NCBI GenBank assembly: GCA_964016415.1
Contig: OZ024666.1
Coordinates: 2,337,310 to 2,401,309, forward strand
Source: Erwinia sp.
Lineage (GTDB): Bacteria > Pseudomonadota > Gammaproteobacteria > Enterobacterales > Enterobacteriaceae
Direction: 5' to 3'
Length of the DNA: 64,000 bases
Within the stretch, counting starts at the first letter, position 1, and each line of letters opens with the position of its first letter. This document shows positions 8,941 through 19,749 of this stretch, in pieces. A program made the position numbers and the translations under genes. A model generated the notes under the pieces. It did no database searches. It was not told where the DNA came from and was given only the letters and a program-made list of their open reading frames with translations.

Positions 8941-9245
8941 CATATCAACAAATTCCTCGCGAAGTTGACAATTTTGTTAAAATAACCTTAGAAAAAAGAT
9001 GTGTTTATATGCAGGCGATGTGACATAGTCATTTATTGAAATTAACAGAACGATTAATGAAGCTCATTTCCATTTGCATCCAGTAACGTTGGGAAAATAT
9101 AATGTTATATTTTTATTAAAATAAATAAATAAAAATTAACATATTATACAAGAAAAAATTAATCAGAATGCAAAACAGCATTACTTTTATTTTATATTCT
9201 GATAAAAAGAAAAAAATAACGCCTCAAAAAAAGGTAAACTCACAG

Positions 9246-12245
9246 ATGAAAGCATTACCCTTTAAAAAAAGTGTTCTTTTTTTATGTCTATCTCTTTCTT
9301 TCAATATGCTGGCAAAGGCGAATTACGTCGAAGAGGCGAAGTTAAATGATCCGCAAAGCTGGATAAATGATGAATTTCTTGCCATGGGAGGGCTGCAAAG
9401 TATTGGTGCTGAATATGCTTATGCCCGTGGTTACAATGGTACCGGGGTTAAAATTGGTATCTTCGATGATGCTGTGTTCACCCACCCTGAATTCGACGGA
9501 CGACTGGATAAAGTTGATGCTAACGAATCCTATTTTTCTGATGACCCTGGTTATTTATCTTTTTCAGCACATGGTACCCACGTTGCAGGAATAGCTGCAG
9601 CTGCACGAAACGGTAACAACATGCATGGCGTGGCTTATAATGCCGGGCTGGTCTCCGCAAAATTTCTTGACTCTACCAATAACTATTTCGAATCTCTGAT
9701 TCAAAGTGACACCCGCGTTTTCAATAATAGCTGGGGGTCTTATGTTCCTATTGAAGTCGATGAAAATGGCAACAATCGCTACTTTCCAGATGGTCGTCCG
9801 GTGTACGTTACTAATACTTTTAATGACATTGCCAGTTATTACTCATCCGAAGATCTTCGCAAAATTAATGCTCTAAGTCTTACTCCAGTGCCTTCATTTG
9901 CACTTGATGACCAACATGAATTACCCGCTGCACTGCTCCGTTCTGCACGTTTCGGTAAATTAATTATTTTTGCTGCAGGTAATGAAAATAATTATAACCA
10001 ACCGGTTGGTGAAGCCTCTTTACCCTGGTTCTTCCCTGATGTGACCAATAATTTTATTGTTGTCACTAATTTAACCAACGATGACCAACTGAATTTATCC
10101 TCAACCCCCTGCGGATATACTGCCAGTTACTGTCTTTCCGCGCCGGGTACCGAAATATACAGCACATCTATGACACTTGATTTCGATTTATATATATCGA
10201 CAGGTGAAATAAGATTAGTTCCAAAATACGATGTATTAACCGGAACATCAATGGCAGCACCGATGGTATCTGGTGCAGCAGCAATTGTGATGCAACGTTT
10301 TCCCTATATGACAGCTGCACAAATTTCCAGCGTACTGCTCACTACTGCCACAGATTTGGGTGATGCTGGCATTGACGCCGTCTATGGGTGGGGCAAGCTC
10401 AATCTACAAAGCGCTATTGATGGCCCTAAAATGTTCGTCACTGCTGCAGATATTCCGGCTGAATTTTACATAGAAGGTTCTTATAATCAGACTCAGTTTG
10501 TTGCAAACATACCCGGTATTGGGGGGATTGTTGAAGCCGGAACTCCTCAGGCACGATCTTGTCTTACCGCTGAATGTGCCTATGATCGTTGGAGCAATGA
10601 TATCAGCGGGCATGGGGGCCTGACTAAAACCGGAAGTGGTACACTTGAGCTGACAGGTATCAATACCTATCTGGGACCTACGCTTGTTAATGCAGGAACA
10701 TTGATTATTAATGGCAGCACGGTATCTGATGTCAGTGTACAAAACAGTGCCCGATTATCAGGTAATGGACAGCTTGGCTCATTAACAGTGAATGACGGAG
10801 GTACTGTAGCTCCAGGAAACTCGATAGGAGTATTATCTGTCGCTCGTAACGTGACTTTCCAGCCTGGATCCTTGTACGCTGTCGAAATAAATCATGCCGG
10901 CGAAAGTGATCTTATTACCAGTCAGTCTGATATGTCCATTAATGGCGGTAGCGTGGCATTATCACTTGAAAATAGTAACAAGCTTCTCTCTCAGGATGAT
11001 ATTCGCTCTTTAATCAACCGTGAATACACCATCCTGAGGGCCGCACAAGGTATTACTGGCCAATTCGATTCCGTTTTACCAAATTATGTGTTTCTGGGTA
11101 GTAAGCTGAATTATCTCTCTGATCAAGTTTCTGTCAAGATTGGTCGTAATGCACTTTCTTTCGATGACGTCGCCGTTACGGCAAATCAACGCGCTGTCGC
11201 ACGGGCTGCAGAAGGACTCAATGATGGCAATCCAGTCTATGAGAGTCTCTTGAATAGTCGTTCCAACGATGAAGCACAAGACGCTTATGCACAATTGTCC
11301 GGACAATTGTTCGCAGATATTACTGCCAGTCAACTAGATAACAGCCGCTATCTCCGGGATACACTTAACACCCGACTGCGTCAGGCTGCAGGCGTGTCAG
11401 ACAGTTCACAGATAAAAGCAGATGATAATGGTTTATGGGGCACTATGCTGGGTGCCTGGAGTCGTGCTTCGGGAGGCGAGGAGACAAGTTATAACACATC
11501 AACCTATGGTTTTGTGCTGGGTCAGGATGTGGCGTTGGCTGACCAATGGCGTGTCGGGGTTGCAACCGGTTATAGCCGTACATCCCTGAAAAGTGGCCAC
11601 CGTTCAAAAGCTGACAGTGATAACTACCATCTTGCACTCTATGGCAGCAAGCAATTGGATGCATTAGCGCTGCGTACTGGTGCAGCTTATGCATGGCATG
11701 CTATTGATACTACCCGTTCCATACAGTTCGGTGCACAAGCAGATCAGGATAGTGCTTCGTTTCATGGACAGACCGGGCAAATATTCCTTGAATCAGGCTA
11801 CCGCTTTTCTACTTCAATGCTGGAACTGGAACCTTTTGCAAATCTGGCCTACGTCACCACCTCGACTGAGGGGGGCAGCGAACAAGGTGGTGGCGCTGCA
11901 CTAACTCGCCGCAAGCAGAATTCTAATGCAACGCTCTCGACACTTGGTGTGCGGTTAGATAAAAACTGGTCGATAGGCCAACAGAGCAGTTTTGCTTTAC
12001 AAAGCGAGCTGGGATGGCAGCACCAGTTCGGCGAGCAGAATAATTATTCCCGGCAAACATTTAAAGGCAGTGATGCGACTTTCCAGGTGCGTTCTGTTTC
12101 AGCCTCGCGTGATGGGATGGTGGCAAAAGTGGGTGCAGCCCTGGCCACCAACAGTCAAACGTCTCTGTCACTCAATTACAGTGGTTTTGTTGGAAAGAAT
12201 CATCAGGATAATAGCGTAAACGCCGATCTCACATGGCGTTTCTAA
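9246..12245 (+). CDS. Subtilisin-like serine protease autotransporter
   Basis: A secreted peptidase with its own outer-membrane pore (type Va secretion). I chose the ATG at 9246 (999 residues) because it directly precedes a normal signal peptide (MKALPFKKSVLFLCLSLSF, cleavage near AKA|NY); an in-frame ATG at 9168 would add 26 residues. The S8 triad is complete, numbered from 9246: Asp74 (IGIFDDAVFTHPEF), His109 (AHGTHVAGIA), Ser335 (LTGTSMAAP). A passenger-associated repeat (GGLTKTGSGTLELTGINTYLGPT) follows, then the C-terminal autotransporter barrel ending in LTWRF. It resembles the Serratia extracellular serine protease group. It is a single-gene unit with a strong terminator. Confidence 0.92.
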   Translation: MKALPFKKSVLFLCLSLSFNMLAKANYVEEAKLNDPQSWINDEFLAMGGLQSIGAEYAYARGYNGTGVKIGIFDDAVFTHPEFDGRLDKVDANESYFSDDPGYLSFSAHGTHVAGIAAAARNGNNMHGVAYNAGLVSAKFLDSTNNYFESLIQSDTRVFNNSWGSYVPIEVDENGNNRYFPDGRPVYVTNTFNDIASYYSSEDLRKINALSLTPVPSFALDDQHELPAALLRSARFGKLIIFAAGNENNYNQPVGEASLPWFFPDVTNNFIVVTNLTNDDQLNLSSTPCGYTASYCLSAPGTEIYSTSMTLDFDLYISTGEIRLVPKYDVLTGTSMAAPMVSGAAAIVMQRFPYMTAAQISSVLLTTATDLGDAGIDAVYGWGKLNLQSAIDGPKMFVTAADIPAEFYIEGSYNQTQFVANIPGIGGIVEAGTPQARSCLTAECAYDRWSNDISGHGGLTKTGSGTLELTGINTYLGPTLVNAGTLIINGSTVSDVSVQNSARLSGNGQLGSLTVNDGGTVAPGNSIGVLSVARNVTFQPGSLYAVEINHAGESDLITSQSDMSINGGSVALSLENSNKLLSQDDIRSLINREYTILRAAQGITGQFDSVLPNYVFLGSKLNYLSDQVSVKIGRNALSFDDVAVTANQRAVARAAEGLNDGNPVYESLLNSRSNDEAQDAYAQLSGQLFADITASQLDNSRYLRDTLNTRLRQAAGVSDSSQIKADDNGLWGTMLGAWSRASGGEETSYNTSTYGFVLGQDVALADQWRVGVATGYSRTSLKSGHRSKADSDNYHLALYGSKQLDALALRTGAAYAWHAIDTTRSIQFGAQADQDSASFHGQTGQIFLESGYRFSTSMLELEPFANLAYVTTSTEGGSEQGGGAALTRRKQNSNATLSTLGVRLDKNWSIGQQSSFALQSELGWQHQFGEQNNYSRQTFKGSDATFQVRSVSASRDGMVAKVGAALATNSQTSLSLNYSGFVGKNHQDNSVNADLTWRF

Positions 12246-12260
12246 TCTAAGCTAAGCTAT

Positions 12261-12285
12261 GACGGGAAGGCTTCTCCTTCCCGTC
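12261..12285 (+). terminator. Terminator of the autotransporter gene
   Basis: GACGGGAAGG-CTTCT-CCTTCCCGTC, a perfect 10-bp stem with a 5-base loop, followed by TATTTCT. It starts 15 bases after the stop codon. Confidence 0.85.
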
Positions 12286-12372
12286 TATTTCTCATACTAC
12301 TTCCATTTAACTTTTTGCTTGTTCGTCTGAGATGTTACGCTACCTCTCACATGACTTTTCCAGAATCATTTT

Positions 12373-12654
12373 ATGACACCATTACCCCGCATTACCATCC
12401 ACTACTGTTCGCAATGTCACTGGCTGCTGCGCGCGGCCTGGATGGCGCAGGAGTTACTACACACATTCAGTACTGATTTAGCTGCTGTAACTCTGATACC
12501 CGGTACAGGTGGTATCTATCAGATCCCCATCGATGATGCGCTTATCTGGGACAGAAAAGCAGATGGAGGTTTTCCTGAAGCCAAAGTGATTAAACAACGA
12601 GTCAGAGATTATTGTTTCCCTGAACGGGATCTGGGACATATTGATCAGAAATAA
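12373..12654 (+). CDS. SelT/SelW/SelH (Rdx) family protein
   Basis: A 93-residue thioredoxin-like protein of the Rdx/SelW family. It has the redox motif CSQC (Cys12-Cys15) after beta-strand 1 (RITIHY) and the family GGFPE motif near residues 66-70. Cysteine stands where eukaryotic relatives have selenocysteine. Bacterial members have no firmly established role; a thiol-redox function is inferred. The ribosome binding site is weak. It lies between the autotransporter and ftnA and appears to be a single-gene unit. Confidence 0.82.
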   Translation: MTPLPRITIHYCSQCHWLLRAAWMAQELLHTFSTDLAAVTLIPGTGGIYQIPIDDALIWDRKADGGFPEAKVIKQRVRDYCFPERDLGHIDQK

Positions 12655-12999
12655 AATAAACCTTATCTTTTTTGCCTCAGAATTATTGTAGCAAAAAAGA
12701 TAAATACAGAACACAAATTACCTTTAATGCTAATATAAACCATTATCAATAAAAATTGATTAACATAATCATTTAAAATCATGATGACAAATAAAAAAAC
12801 CTCATAAAATCAGTATGCTCATCGCATTAATAAGATAGCCTATAATAATAAAAACCATTCTCATTTTTAATATTATCACTCCTAAAATTACTCCTGAAAA
12901 TATTCTAAAAACAGCATGTTTTATTATTTAAAAAACAGGCATAATGCAGATTATAAATAGTGCACACGTATCGTTGCCGTCTGCAAACGGAGATTTCCT
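12655..12999. other. AT-rich gap upstream of ftnA
   Basis: No gene. TTATCTTTTTTGC (12663-12675) and GCAAAAAAGATAA (12691-12703) form a perfect 13-bp inverted repeat just after the SelW-like gene, probably its terminator. The rest is very AT-rich and should hold the ftnA promoter. Sequences such as CATTATCAATAAAAATTGATTA are suggestive but not a clear Fur box. Confidence 0.5.
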
Positions 13000-13509
13000 G
13001 TGTTATCCACTGAAATGACTGAACAACTAAACGAACAACTTAATCTGGAATTTTATTCAGCAAACCTGTACCTGCAAATGAGTGCCTGGTGTGCTGATAA
13101 AGGCTTCGAAGGTGCTGCTGCGTTTTTGCGCGAACACTCGAGTGAAGAGATGCAGCATATGCAGCGTTTATTCAATTACCTCAGTGACACCGGCGCACTA
13201 CCCGTGCTTAGTAGTATTGCCGCCCCACCTGTCTCTTACAGTTCATTAAATGAAGTTCTGGAAGAAGCGTATCACCATGAACAATTAATCACTAAAGAGA
13301 TCAATAAACTGGCTCATGCCTCTATGACCTCCCAGGATTACTCAACTTTTAACTTCCTGCAGTGGTATGTCGCAGAACAGCATGAGGAAGAGAAACTGTT
13401 TAAATCCATACTGGATAAGCTGGCATTGCTGGGGAACAGTGGTGAGGGGCTTTTCCTGGTAGACAAAGACTTGATGAAACTCAGCACTGAGAGCAGCAGT
13501 AACGTTTGA
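13000..13509 (+). CDS. ftnA: Ferritin FtnA
   Basis: A 169-residue non-heme ferritin that stores iron in a 24-subunit cytoplasmic shell. Ferroxidase-centre residues are in place: Glu in [10 protein letters not shown], Glu-x-x-His in [12 protein letters not shown], and the Glu and Gln of the [19 protein letters not shown] helix. The start is GTG at 13000, preceded by GGAG at 7 bases; the resulting N-terminus ([13 protein letters not shown]) aligns with E. coli FtnA. It is a single-gene unit convergent with the dehydrogenase operon. Confidence 0.96.
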   Translation: MLSTEMTEQLNEQLNLEFYSANLYLQMSAWCADKGFEGAAAFLREHSSEEMQHMQRLFNYLSDTGALPVLSSIAAPPVSYSSLNEVLEEAYHHEQLITKEINKLAHASMTSQDYSTFNFLQWYVAEQHEEEKLFKSILDKLALLGNSGEGLFLVDKDLMKLSTESSSNV

Positions 13510-13531
13510 TCGACGCCGTTAGTGATAAAAA

Positions 13532-13570
13532 CTGTCTCTTGAGCTTTTCATTCCTTTGCTCAAGAGACAG
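13532..13570 (-). terminator. Strong hairpin terminator between ftnA and the dehydrogenase operon
   Basis: CTGTCTCTTGAGC / GCTCAAGAGACAG, a perfect 13-bp stem with a 13-base loop. On the minus strand it is followed by TTTTTATC, so it terminates the dehydrogenase operon and possibly also ftnA. Confidence 0.8.
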
Positions 13571-13611
13571 CCACGACAAAATATCCTGAAATTATTTCAG
13601 ATAACCTCTAC

Positions 13612-14892
13612 TCATTCTGGTGTTCCAGCCTGAATCTTGCTCTTTGGCAAGGTATCACGAATCGCTTTCACCTGTTTTGCACTCACTGCTGATGCCTGAT
13701 TGCCCCAACTGCTGCGTACAAAAGAGCTTAACGCTGCAACATCATCATCATTGAGTCGCCAGCCAAAATCCGGCATCGTCAGCCCGGTGACTGCATCTCG
13801 TGTAACCGCCGCTTTGCTGCCGCGCAGGATAATTGAGATTAATGAAGAGGGATCATCACTCAGAATTGCGGGATTATGAGCTACCGGCGGGAAGGCATTC
13901 GCATAACCTTTGCCATCGGTACGATGACATGCAGCACAGTTATCCATGTAGAGCCTTGCACCGGGCTGGTTCAACGCTCCGCTGACCAACCCGGCTTGGG
14001 TATCGGGCTTATCCTGAGGCGCAGTAGCTTCAGGATCCGAAGAGGGAAGACTTTTCAGGTAAACCGCGATTGCTGTCAGATCCTCCTGGTTCATATACTG
14101 CGTGCTGTCAGCAATCACATCGGTCATCGAACCAAACGCTGCACTGTGATTATTCCAGCCAGTCTTCAAAAATTGCACAATACCCTGCTGTGACCAGCGT
14201 CCAAGCCCCTCTTTCATATTGCCGGTCAGATTAGCTGCATGCCAGCCTTCAAGTGTTCCTCCTGTCAGGTAGTTATCATCGCGTTGACCCAATGCTTTCT
14301 CCTGAAATCCAATCCCGCGAGGCGTGTGGCAGGTTCCACAGTGCCCCAGTCCCTGCACCAGATAGGCTCCGCGGTTCCACTCTGCACTTTGGCTCTGATC
14401 AGGCCGGAAACGAGCAGTATCATGGAAAGTCCAGTTCCATATCGCCAATGGCCAGCGCATATTTAACGGCCACGGGATATCACTCTCTTTGTTCGCCTGG
14501 TGCACCGCTGGCACGCCTCGCATGAACCAGGCATATAATGCCTGCATATCTTCATCACTGATTTTAGAAAATGAAGTGTAAGGCATCGCCGGATAAAGAT
14601 GATGCCCGTCTTTCGCCACCCCTTCTCTGACTGCGGTAGCGAAATCTTAATAATTGTACTCCTCAATACCCGTCTCTTTATCCGGGGTGATATTACTGGA
14701 GTAAATAGCCCCAATTGGCGTAGTCATTGGCAATCCACCGGCAAATGGTTTGCCTCCAGGGGCTGTGTGACAGGCCGAACAGTCTCCTGCCTGAGAAAGG
14801 TAGTGTCCCTTCTCCAGCAGCGGATCGGCCATCGCTTTCCCGGCTATCAACCCCAACAGCACCAGTGAATATAATAAACTGTATTTTTTCAT
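13612..14892 (-). pseudogene. Triheme cytochrome c subunit of a gluconate-type dehydrogenase, nonsense-disrupted
   Basis: This should be the membrane-attached cytochrome c subunit that passes electrons from the flavoprotein to ubiquinone. The ATG at 14892 follows GGGAGGT and begins a signal peptide (MKKYSLLYSLVLLGLIAGKAMA). Three heme motifs CxxCH are present: CSACH, CGTCH and CAACH. An in-frame TAA at 14649-14647 (after GIEEYN-Y) stops translation about 80 residues in, after the first heme. The same frame then continues for 335 residues (the downstream part has its own GTG at 14619). A Gln (CAA) codon is the likely ancestor. Unless the codon is read through or is an error, the gene is dead. 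Confidence 0.88.
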
Positions 14893-14905
14893 GATTACCT
14901 CCCTG

Positions 14906-16684
14906 TCATGCCTGAACCAATGGGCCCGGATTCGGCAGATAGTGTGTACGGATAGCCTGAGCAGCAAACAAGGCCGTTGCCCCGACAATACCTGTCGGGT
15001 TATAGGCTAAATTTTGCGGAAAGCAGCAGGCTCCCAGTACAAAAAGATTAGGTACATCCCAGCTTTGTAAATACTTATTAACGACACTGTTGGCGGGGCT
15101 GTCACCCATAATAGCGCCACCAGTGGTATGCGTTGACTGATAAGGTCACACATCATAATGTGCAGCCAGCGTCATAAATCCCTGCTCATAGTGTTCAGTC
15201 CCTATCGCTTTGGCAATTCCCTCGGCTTTTTCACGAATGAAATTCGTCATTTTCAATTCATTTTGTTGCCAGTCAAACGTCATTCGCAGCAACGGTTGCC
15301 CGTGGATATCCCGATAAGTGGGGTCGAGATCTAAATAGCACTGCTTATAAGGCATCACTGAACCAGAAGAACCCACTGACATAGTATGCAGGTAATTAGC
15401 CTTAGCGGCCTGTTTCCAGCCACTTCCCCAACGCGGTGAGGCCGACGGTAGCGTCATCTGCTGAATGGGACGTCCACCAGACATAGCCGCTGAAATAGTC
15501 GCTCCCCCAACAAATCCTGCCTGACTGTGGTCAAAGTTTTCAGCATTGAAATCATCAATAAATACCCCTGTCGCTCCGGATGCGGCAAAGGGATTAAAAT
15601 TATGCTGCTGGTTAAAAAACAGCTTAATTCCTCCATTCATCTGATATGCGTAATTTTTTCCCACAACGCCTTCACCGGTCAGCGGGTTATAGGGTTTACC
15701 GATTTTCGATAACAGTAATAAACGGACATTATTGAGCTGAAATGAACTCAAAATAACCAGCGACGCTGGCTGTTCTATTTCACGTCCCTGAGCATCAATA
15801 TAGGTCACACCAGTGGCTTTTTGCCCTGTGCTGTCAGTAAACACCCGGATCACCTGAGCCTGGGTTCTTAACTCTACATTTTTATGCTGTGACAGCGCCG
15901 GTAATACGGTAGATTGCGGAGATCCTTTCGAGTAATTGAAACAGCCGTAGCGCTCACAATACCCACAGTAATTACACACCCCAAGCTGGACACCATAAGG
16001 ATTGGTATAGGGTGCAGTACAGTTGGCCGAGGGGGTAACGAAAGGATGATACCCCAATTGGTTGGCGGCTTTAGCGAACAATTGGCCAGCATATTGTTGC
16101 TTCAACGGAGGCGTAGGATAAGGGTTTTTCCGGGGTGCATCATAAGGGTTACCTCCGGTAATTTTTTCACCATTCAGGTTGCCCGCCTGCCCTGAAGCAC
16201 CACAAATTTTTTCAAACTTATCGAAGAACGGTTCCATCTCTTCATATGTGAAGGGGTAATCCTGTACGGTCATCTCATCGGGAATAAATGCAGCGCCATA
16301 GCGCTCAATCACGGTAGAACGCATCTTCAAATCAGCTTCCAGTGGTCGCCAAAGCATACCGTTCCAGTGTACTCCGGCCCCTCCTACCCCATCCCCCGGC
16401 AAAAAAGAGCCAAAGCGACGGTAAGGCATGGCAGTATCGGCGGAAGTATGGCGTACAGTGACGGTTTCCCTTGAGGGGTTCTGAAACAATTTCAGCCGGA
16501 TGCCGTAAGTTAATTCATCCGTATTTTTCGGGTACGCAAAATCGGGATAAGTATCACGCTGTTCACCACGCTCGAGCGCCAGAATTGAGAGCCCGGTATC
16601 AGCCAGCTCCATCGCCATTAATGATCCCGTCCAGCCAAAACCGACGATCACCACATCAACAGGATCTTTTTTCATAACTGCCAT
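14906..16684 (-). pseudogene. GMC flavoprotein subunit of a gluconate-type dehydrogenase, nonsense-disrupted
   Basis: The large FAD subunit (GMC oxidoreductase family) that oxidises a sugar acid such as gluconate or 2-ketogluconate in the periplasm. The N-terminal FAD fold VDVVIVGFGWTGSLMAMELA and the C-terminal GMC segment (STHTTGGAIMGD, NPTGIVGATALFAAQAIR) are both present. A TGA at 15148-15146 replaces what should be an Arg codon (CGA) in YDV-R-PYQSTHTTG. This removes the last 79 codons, which include the conserved His/Asn region of the active site. The frame is otherwise open over 592 codons. GGAG lies 9 bases before the ATG. Substrate cannot be decided from sequence. Confidence 0.88.
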
Positions 16685-16686
16685 GT

Positions 16687-17422
16687 TTAAATACTCCTTT
16701 TGCCTGAGATGCTGACCGGGGACAGTGGATAGGGTGTATTGGGTCGGTCCATTTGATCCTGGAAGTCAGCCCTTGCACCGGGAAATCCGATCATCTTCCA
16801 CGATGCCAGTGTCTGATTACCACCATGAAGCGGGTCGGCAAAGTAACCCTCTTTGGTGTTTTCAAGTAATTGTTCAAAGAACAGTTTTCCCGGTACATCG
16901 GCAAAATCGAGTGTTCCTTTTTCCAACTGCTGCAAAATATTGTCCTGCAGAGCTTCCGACAGATCAGCAAAGCGTTGCTGATGCTGCTGCTGACAATAAG
17001 TATCAACCGCCTTGATACCTAAACGGTAGGTCACCCGGGGAACCAGACTGGATTGATAACCTAACTCTGGAATCGCCTCAGCAAACGGCGGCTGCATGTA
17101 CCATAAGTGGCCATAGCCATACGGGAGCTCCATTTGACGGTCAATAAACACAGGCACCCCTTCAGCAACCGCTCCGGGCCCATTGCTATCATCAGGGATC
17201 AACCTGTCACAAGCCGCCATCAGGAAGCGCCACTCTTCAGGATTAAAATAAACGGGTACATAGTGTGGTGAGACACCTTCAGAGCGTGCGATTGCCTGAG
17301 GGGATAATAGTGAAGCGACACTCCCCCCCTACAGCCGCAAGAGGAATCAGCGATAAAGTGCGTTGCAGGAAACGTCGCCTAGGAGGTACCGAGGCAACTT
17401 GAGATTCCATTTTCTTGTCCAT
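16687..17422 (-). pseudogene. Small (subunit III) Tat-exported subunit of a gluconate-type dehydrogenase, frameshifted
   Basis: Gluconate 2-dehydrogenase subunit 3 family, the small partner thought to carry the flavoprotein through the Tat pathway. From ATG 17422 the product starts with a twin-arginine leader (PRRRFLQRTLSLIPLAAVGG). A run of seven Gs on the minus strand (C7 at 17323-17329) then shifts the frame and translation stops soon after. With six Gs the frame runs on through SVASLLSPQAIARSEG and HYVPVYFNPEEWRFLMAACDRLIPDD to the stop at 16687. It is the first gene of the operon, 2 bases before the GMC gene. Homopolymer slippage, or a sequencing error, could account for this lesion alone. 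Confidence 0.85.
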
Positions 17423-17760
17423 AATATTTTCCAGTCGATTTACTTCAGACAGTTAACCTGTAAACAGTGCAAACCACGAACGGGTTTTTCACCATAAACT
17501 GTAGGGTTTTTTAAACATACCTCAGCCATTTGGTAAACAGAAGTAATCAGCGGGTTAAAAATGTTATGAGTTATTTCCTGAACAGGGATAAATAGGGGGA
17601 AAATGACAAGCGGAATCGATTCAACACTCTGTTTTAAAAAGAGATGAACTATAAATGCTTTTATTTGCCTTTGTGCAGCATATCAGGCGTAATCCGGTGT
17701 GGCTCATACGGGTATCTCTTCCCCTGCGGACGGAGAACTATTGAATTAAATCTCGGCTAT
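17423..17760. other. Gap between fhuB and the dehydrogenase operon
   Basis: No gene seen. It must contain the promoter of the minus-strand dehydrogenase operon and the end of the fhu transcript. No convincing terminator hairpin or regulator site was recognised. Confidence 0.5.
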
Positions 17761-19749
17761 TTAAACCCGCCGCAGCAGCCAGATAAAGTAAGGTGCACCG
17801 ATAAATGTTGCCAGTAAACCCGCAGGGATTTGATCGGGAAAAAAGATCATTCTGCCGCACCAGTCTGCAATAATCATGATACCAGCCCCGAGTAAAACAG
17901 CCATCGTCAGCTGTGATGTGATCCTGTAAAAGCCGAGCATGCGGGCCAGGTGAGGAGCCATCAGACCAATAAAGCTAAGCGGTCCGGTAATAAATGTAGC
18001 AGTCGCCGTCAACGCGGCAGCAAGCAGTAACAACAACAGACGCGCAGGCATCAGCGGTACGCCGCTGGCCCGCGCGGTTATCTCTCCCAACGGCAACAGA
18101 GTCAGCCAGCGAAATCCCAGCGGAATCAGCAGCAGTAGTGCAGCGCCGACCATCGTCACCCGCCTGGCCTGTGGCATATCCACCTGGTAAGTTGATCCGG
18201 AAAGCCACGTCATCAATCCCGCAATGCGAGGATCCCCGCTGGCCATAAAGAGCAGAATCAGTGTGCTGAATAAGGCACTGAGTGATACCCCTGCCAATAG
18301 CATTCTCTGCGGGGAGACGCCGCCACGGCCACCAACTGCCACTATCAGTAATAAGGTTAACAGTGCACCGATGGTCCCCGCAGGTATCAGCCATTGCCAG
18401 GCATCACCGGGAACCATGAACAACATCACCACGACACCACATGCCGCGCCGGAACTGATACCTAACACTTCCGGACTTGCCATCGGATTTCCGGTCAATC
18501 GTTGAATCAGGCACCCTGCAGCACCCAGTAACATCCCACTGACCGCCGCCGCCATAATCCGTGGTAAACGCCAGGGCAATAATTGATTAGCCAGCTCCCC
18601 TGTCGCCCAGTACCATCCCTGTGCATCACGTCCCAGAGTGAGGGCAGTGATAACCAACAGCGGTAAAATTATCACTGTTAGCACAGCTGGCCAGACAGTA
18701 GACGGACTTGATCGAATTTGCATACCCCCGGTGGAAATCGGTAAGGCGGGCAGACGCGGCAATAACTAGAGAAGAAGCGGTGCTCCCACCAGAGCCGTCA
18801 CCGTTCCAGTGGCAACAGTGTAGCCATGAAACGCAGCGAGCATTGCCAGCTGATCTGCCCCCCAAAGCAACAACATACCGAAGAGAGGAGTAAATAGCAG
18901 TCGGGAATAGAGCTGACGAATGCCAATAATACGGGTGATCTGCGGTGCAAAAAGCGCCACAAAAGCAATGATCCCCGCAGCGCTGACCAACTGCGCACTC
19001 AACATGATGGCCAGTAACAAGACACCCAAGCGGCAGAGGGTAACGCCCACACCAAGATTGCGTGCGACGGTATCATCCACAGCCAGCAATGCCAGTGGTC
19101 GTACCAACAGTAAAGCCAGTATCATGGCACAGAGTAGCGGTAGCCAGAGCCCTCTCACCTGATGCCAGTCAAGCTGATTTAAGGTGCCCGTACTCCACAA
19201 ATAGAGATTCTGTAATCCATCGTGGTGGAACAATCCCAGTAATTGATTCACCGCGCCACAATAGAGTGACAATACCAGTCCGGCTAAAATCAGGGTCAAG
19301 GGGGAGAGCGTTTTACGCCAGGCGATGGCAAACACCAGCCCGCCCACCAGCAACGCGCCAGCCAGTGAAGCAAATTGAGCTATCAGCATCACACCGGGAA
19401 ACCACAGCGTGGCGATGGTCATCCCTATTTGTGCGCCCGCCGAGACACCCAATGTGGTCGGTTCCGCCAGCGGATTGCGCAGCACTAACTGAAACAGCAA
19501 ACCGGCGAGTCCCAATCCTGCCCCCACTAGCAAGGCAAGCGTAAAGCGTGGCAACAGACTGTAGTGAAAAACCAACTGTGCAATGTCATTGCTTCCCGGT
19601 TGAACTACAGCCTGTATCCATTGTGTCACAGGCAGCTGGCTGGAAAAGTTATACAGGGTCAGCAGCAACAGCCCGCAGATAACCAGCGCCATACTGACAC
19701 AAAAAAAACTGTCGACTTTGCCATCACCCCTCCAGCGCCTGTTCAACAA
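17761..19749 (-). pseudogene. fhuB: Ferrichrome permease FhuB, split by an amber codon
   Basis: FhuB is normally one polypeptide of about 660 residues made of two FecCD-type halves that together form the hydroxamate-siderophore channel. Both halves are here in the same frame: the first ends GTVTALVGAPLLL, then TAG (18768-18766), then LLPRLPALP and the second half ending FIGAPYFIWLLRRV. E. coli has Trp at the stop position as I recall (GAPLLLWLLPRL), so TGG-to-TAG is the probable change. The start overlaps the fhuD end by 26 bases. The second half could be translated from a TTG at 18762, but two separate half-proteins from one gene are not the family norm. Confidence 0.9.

Noticed and set aside
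15146..15148. TGA in the GMC gene read as selenocysteine
   Set aside because: This family has no selenocysteine members that I know of, the position is an ordinary Arg in relatives, and no selenocysteine insertion hairpin was evident after the codon.
18762..19749. fhuB halves as two genuine separate permeases
   Set aside because: The two parts share one frame with only an amber codon between them, at a conserved Trp of the linker, and FhuB is normally a single chain.
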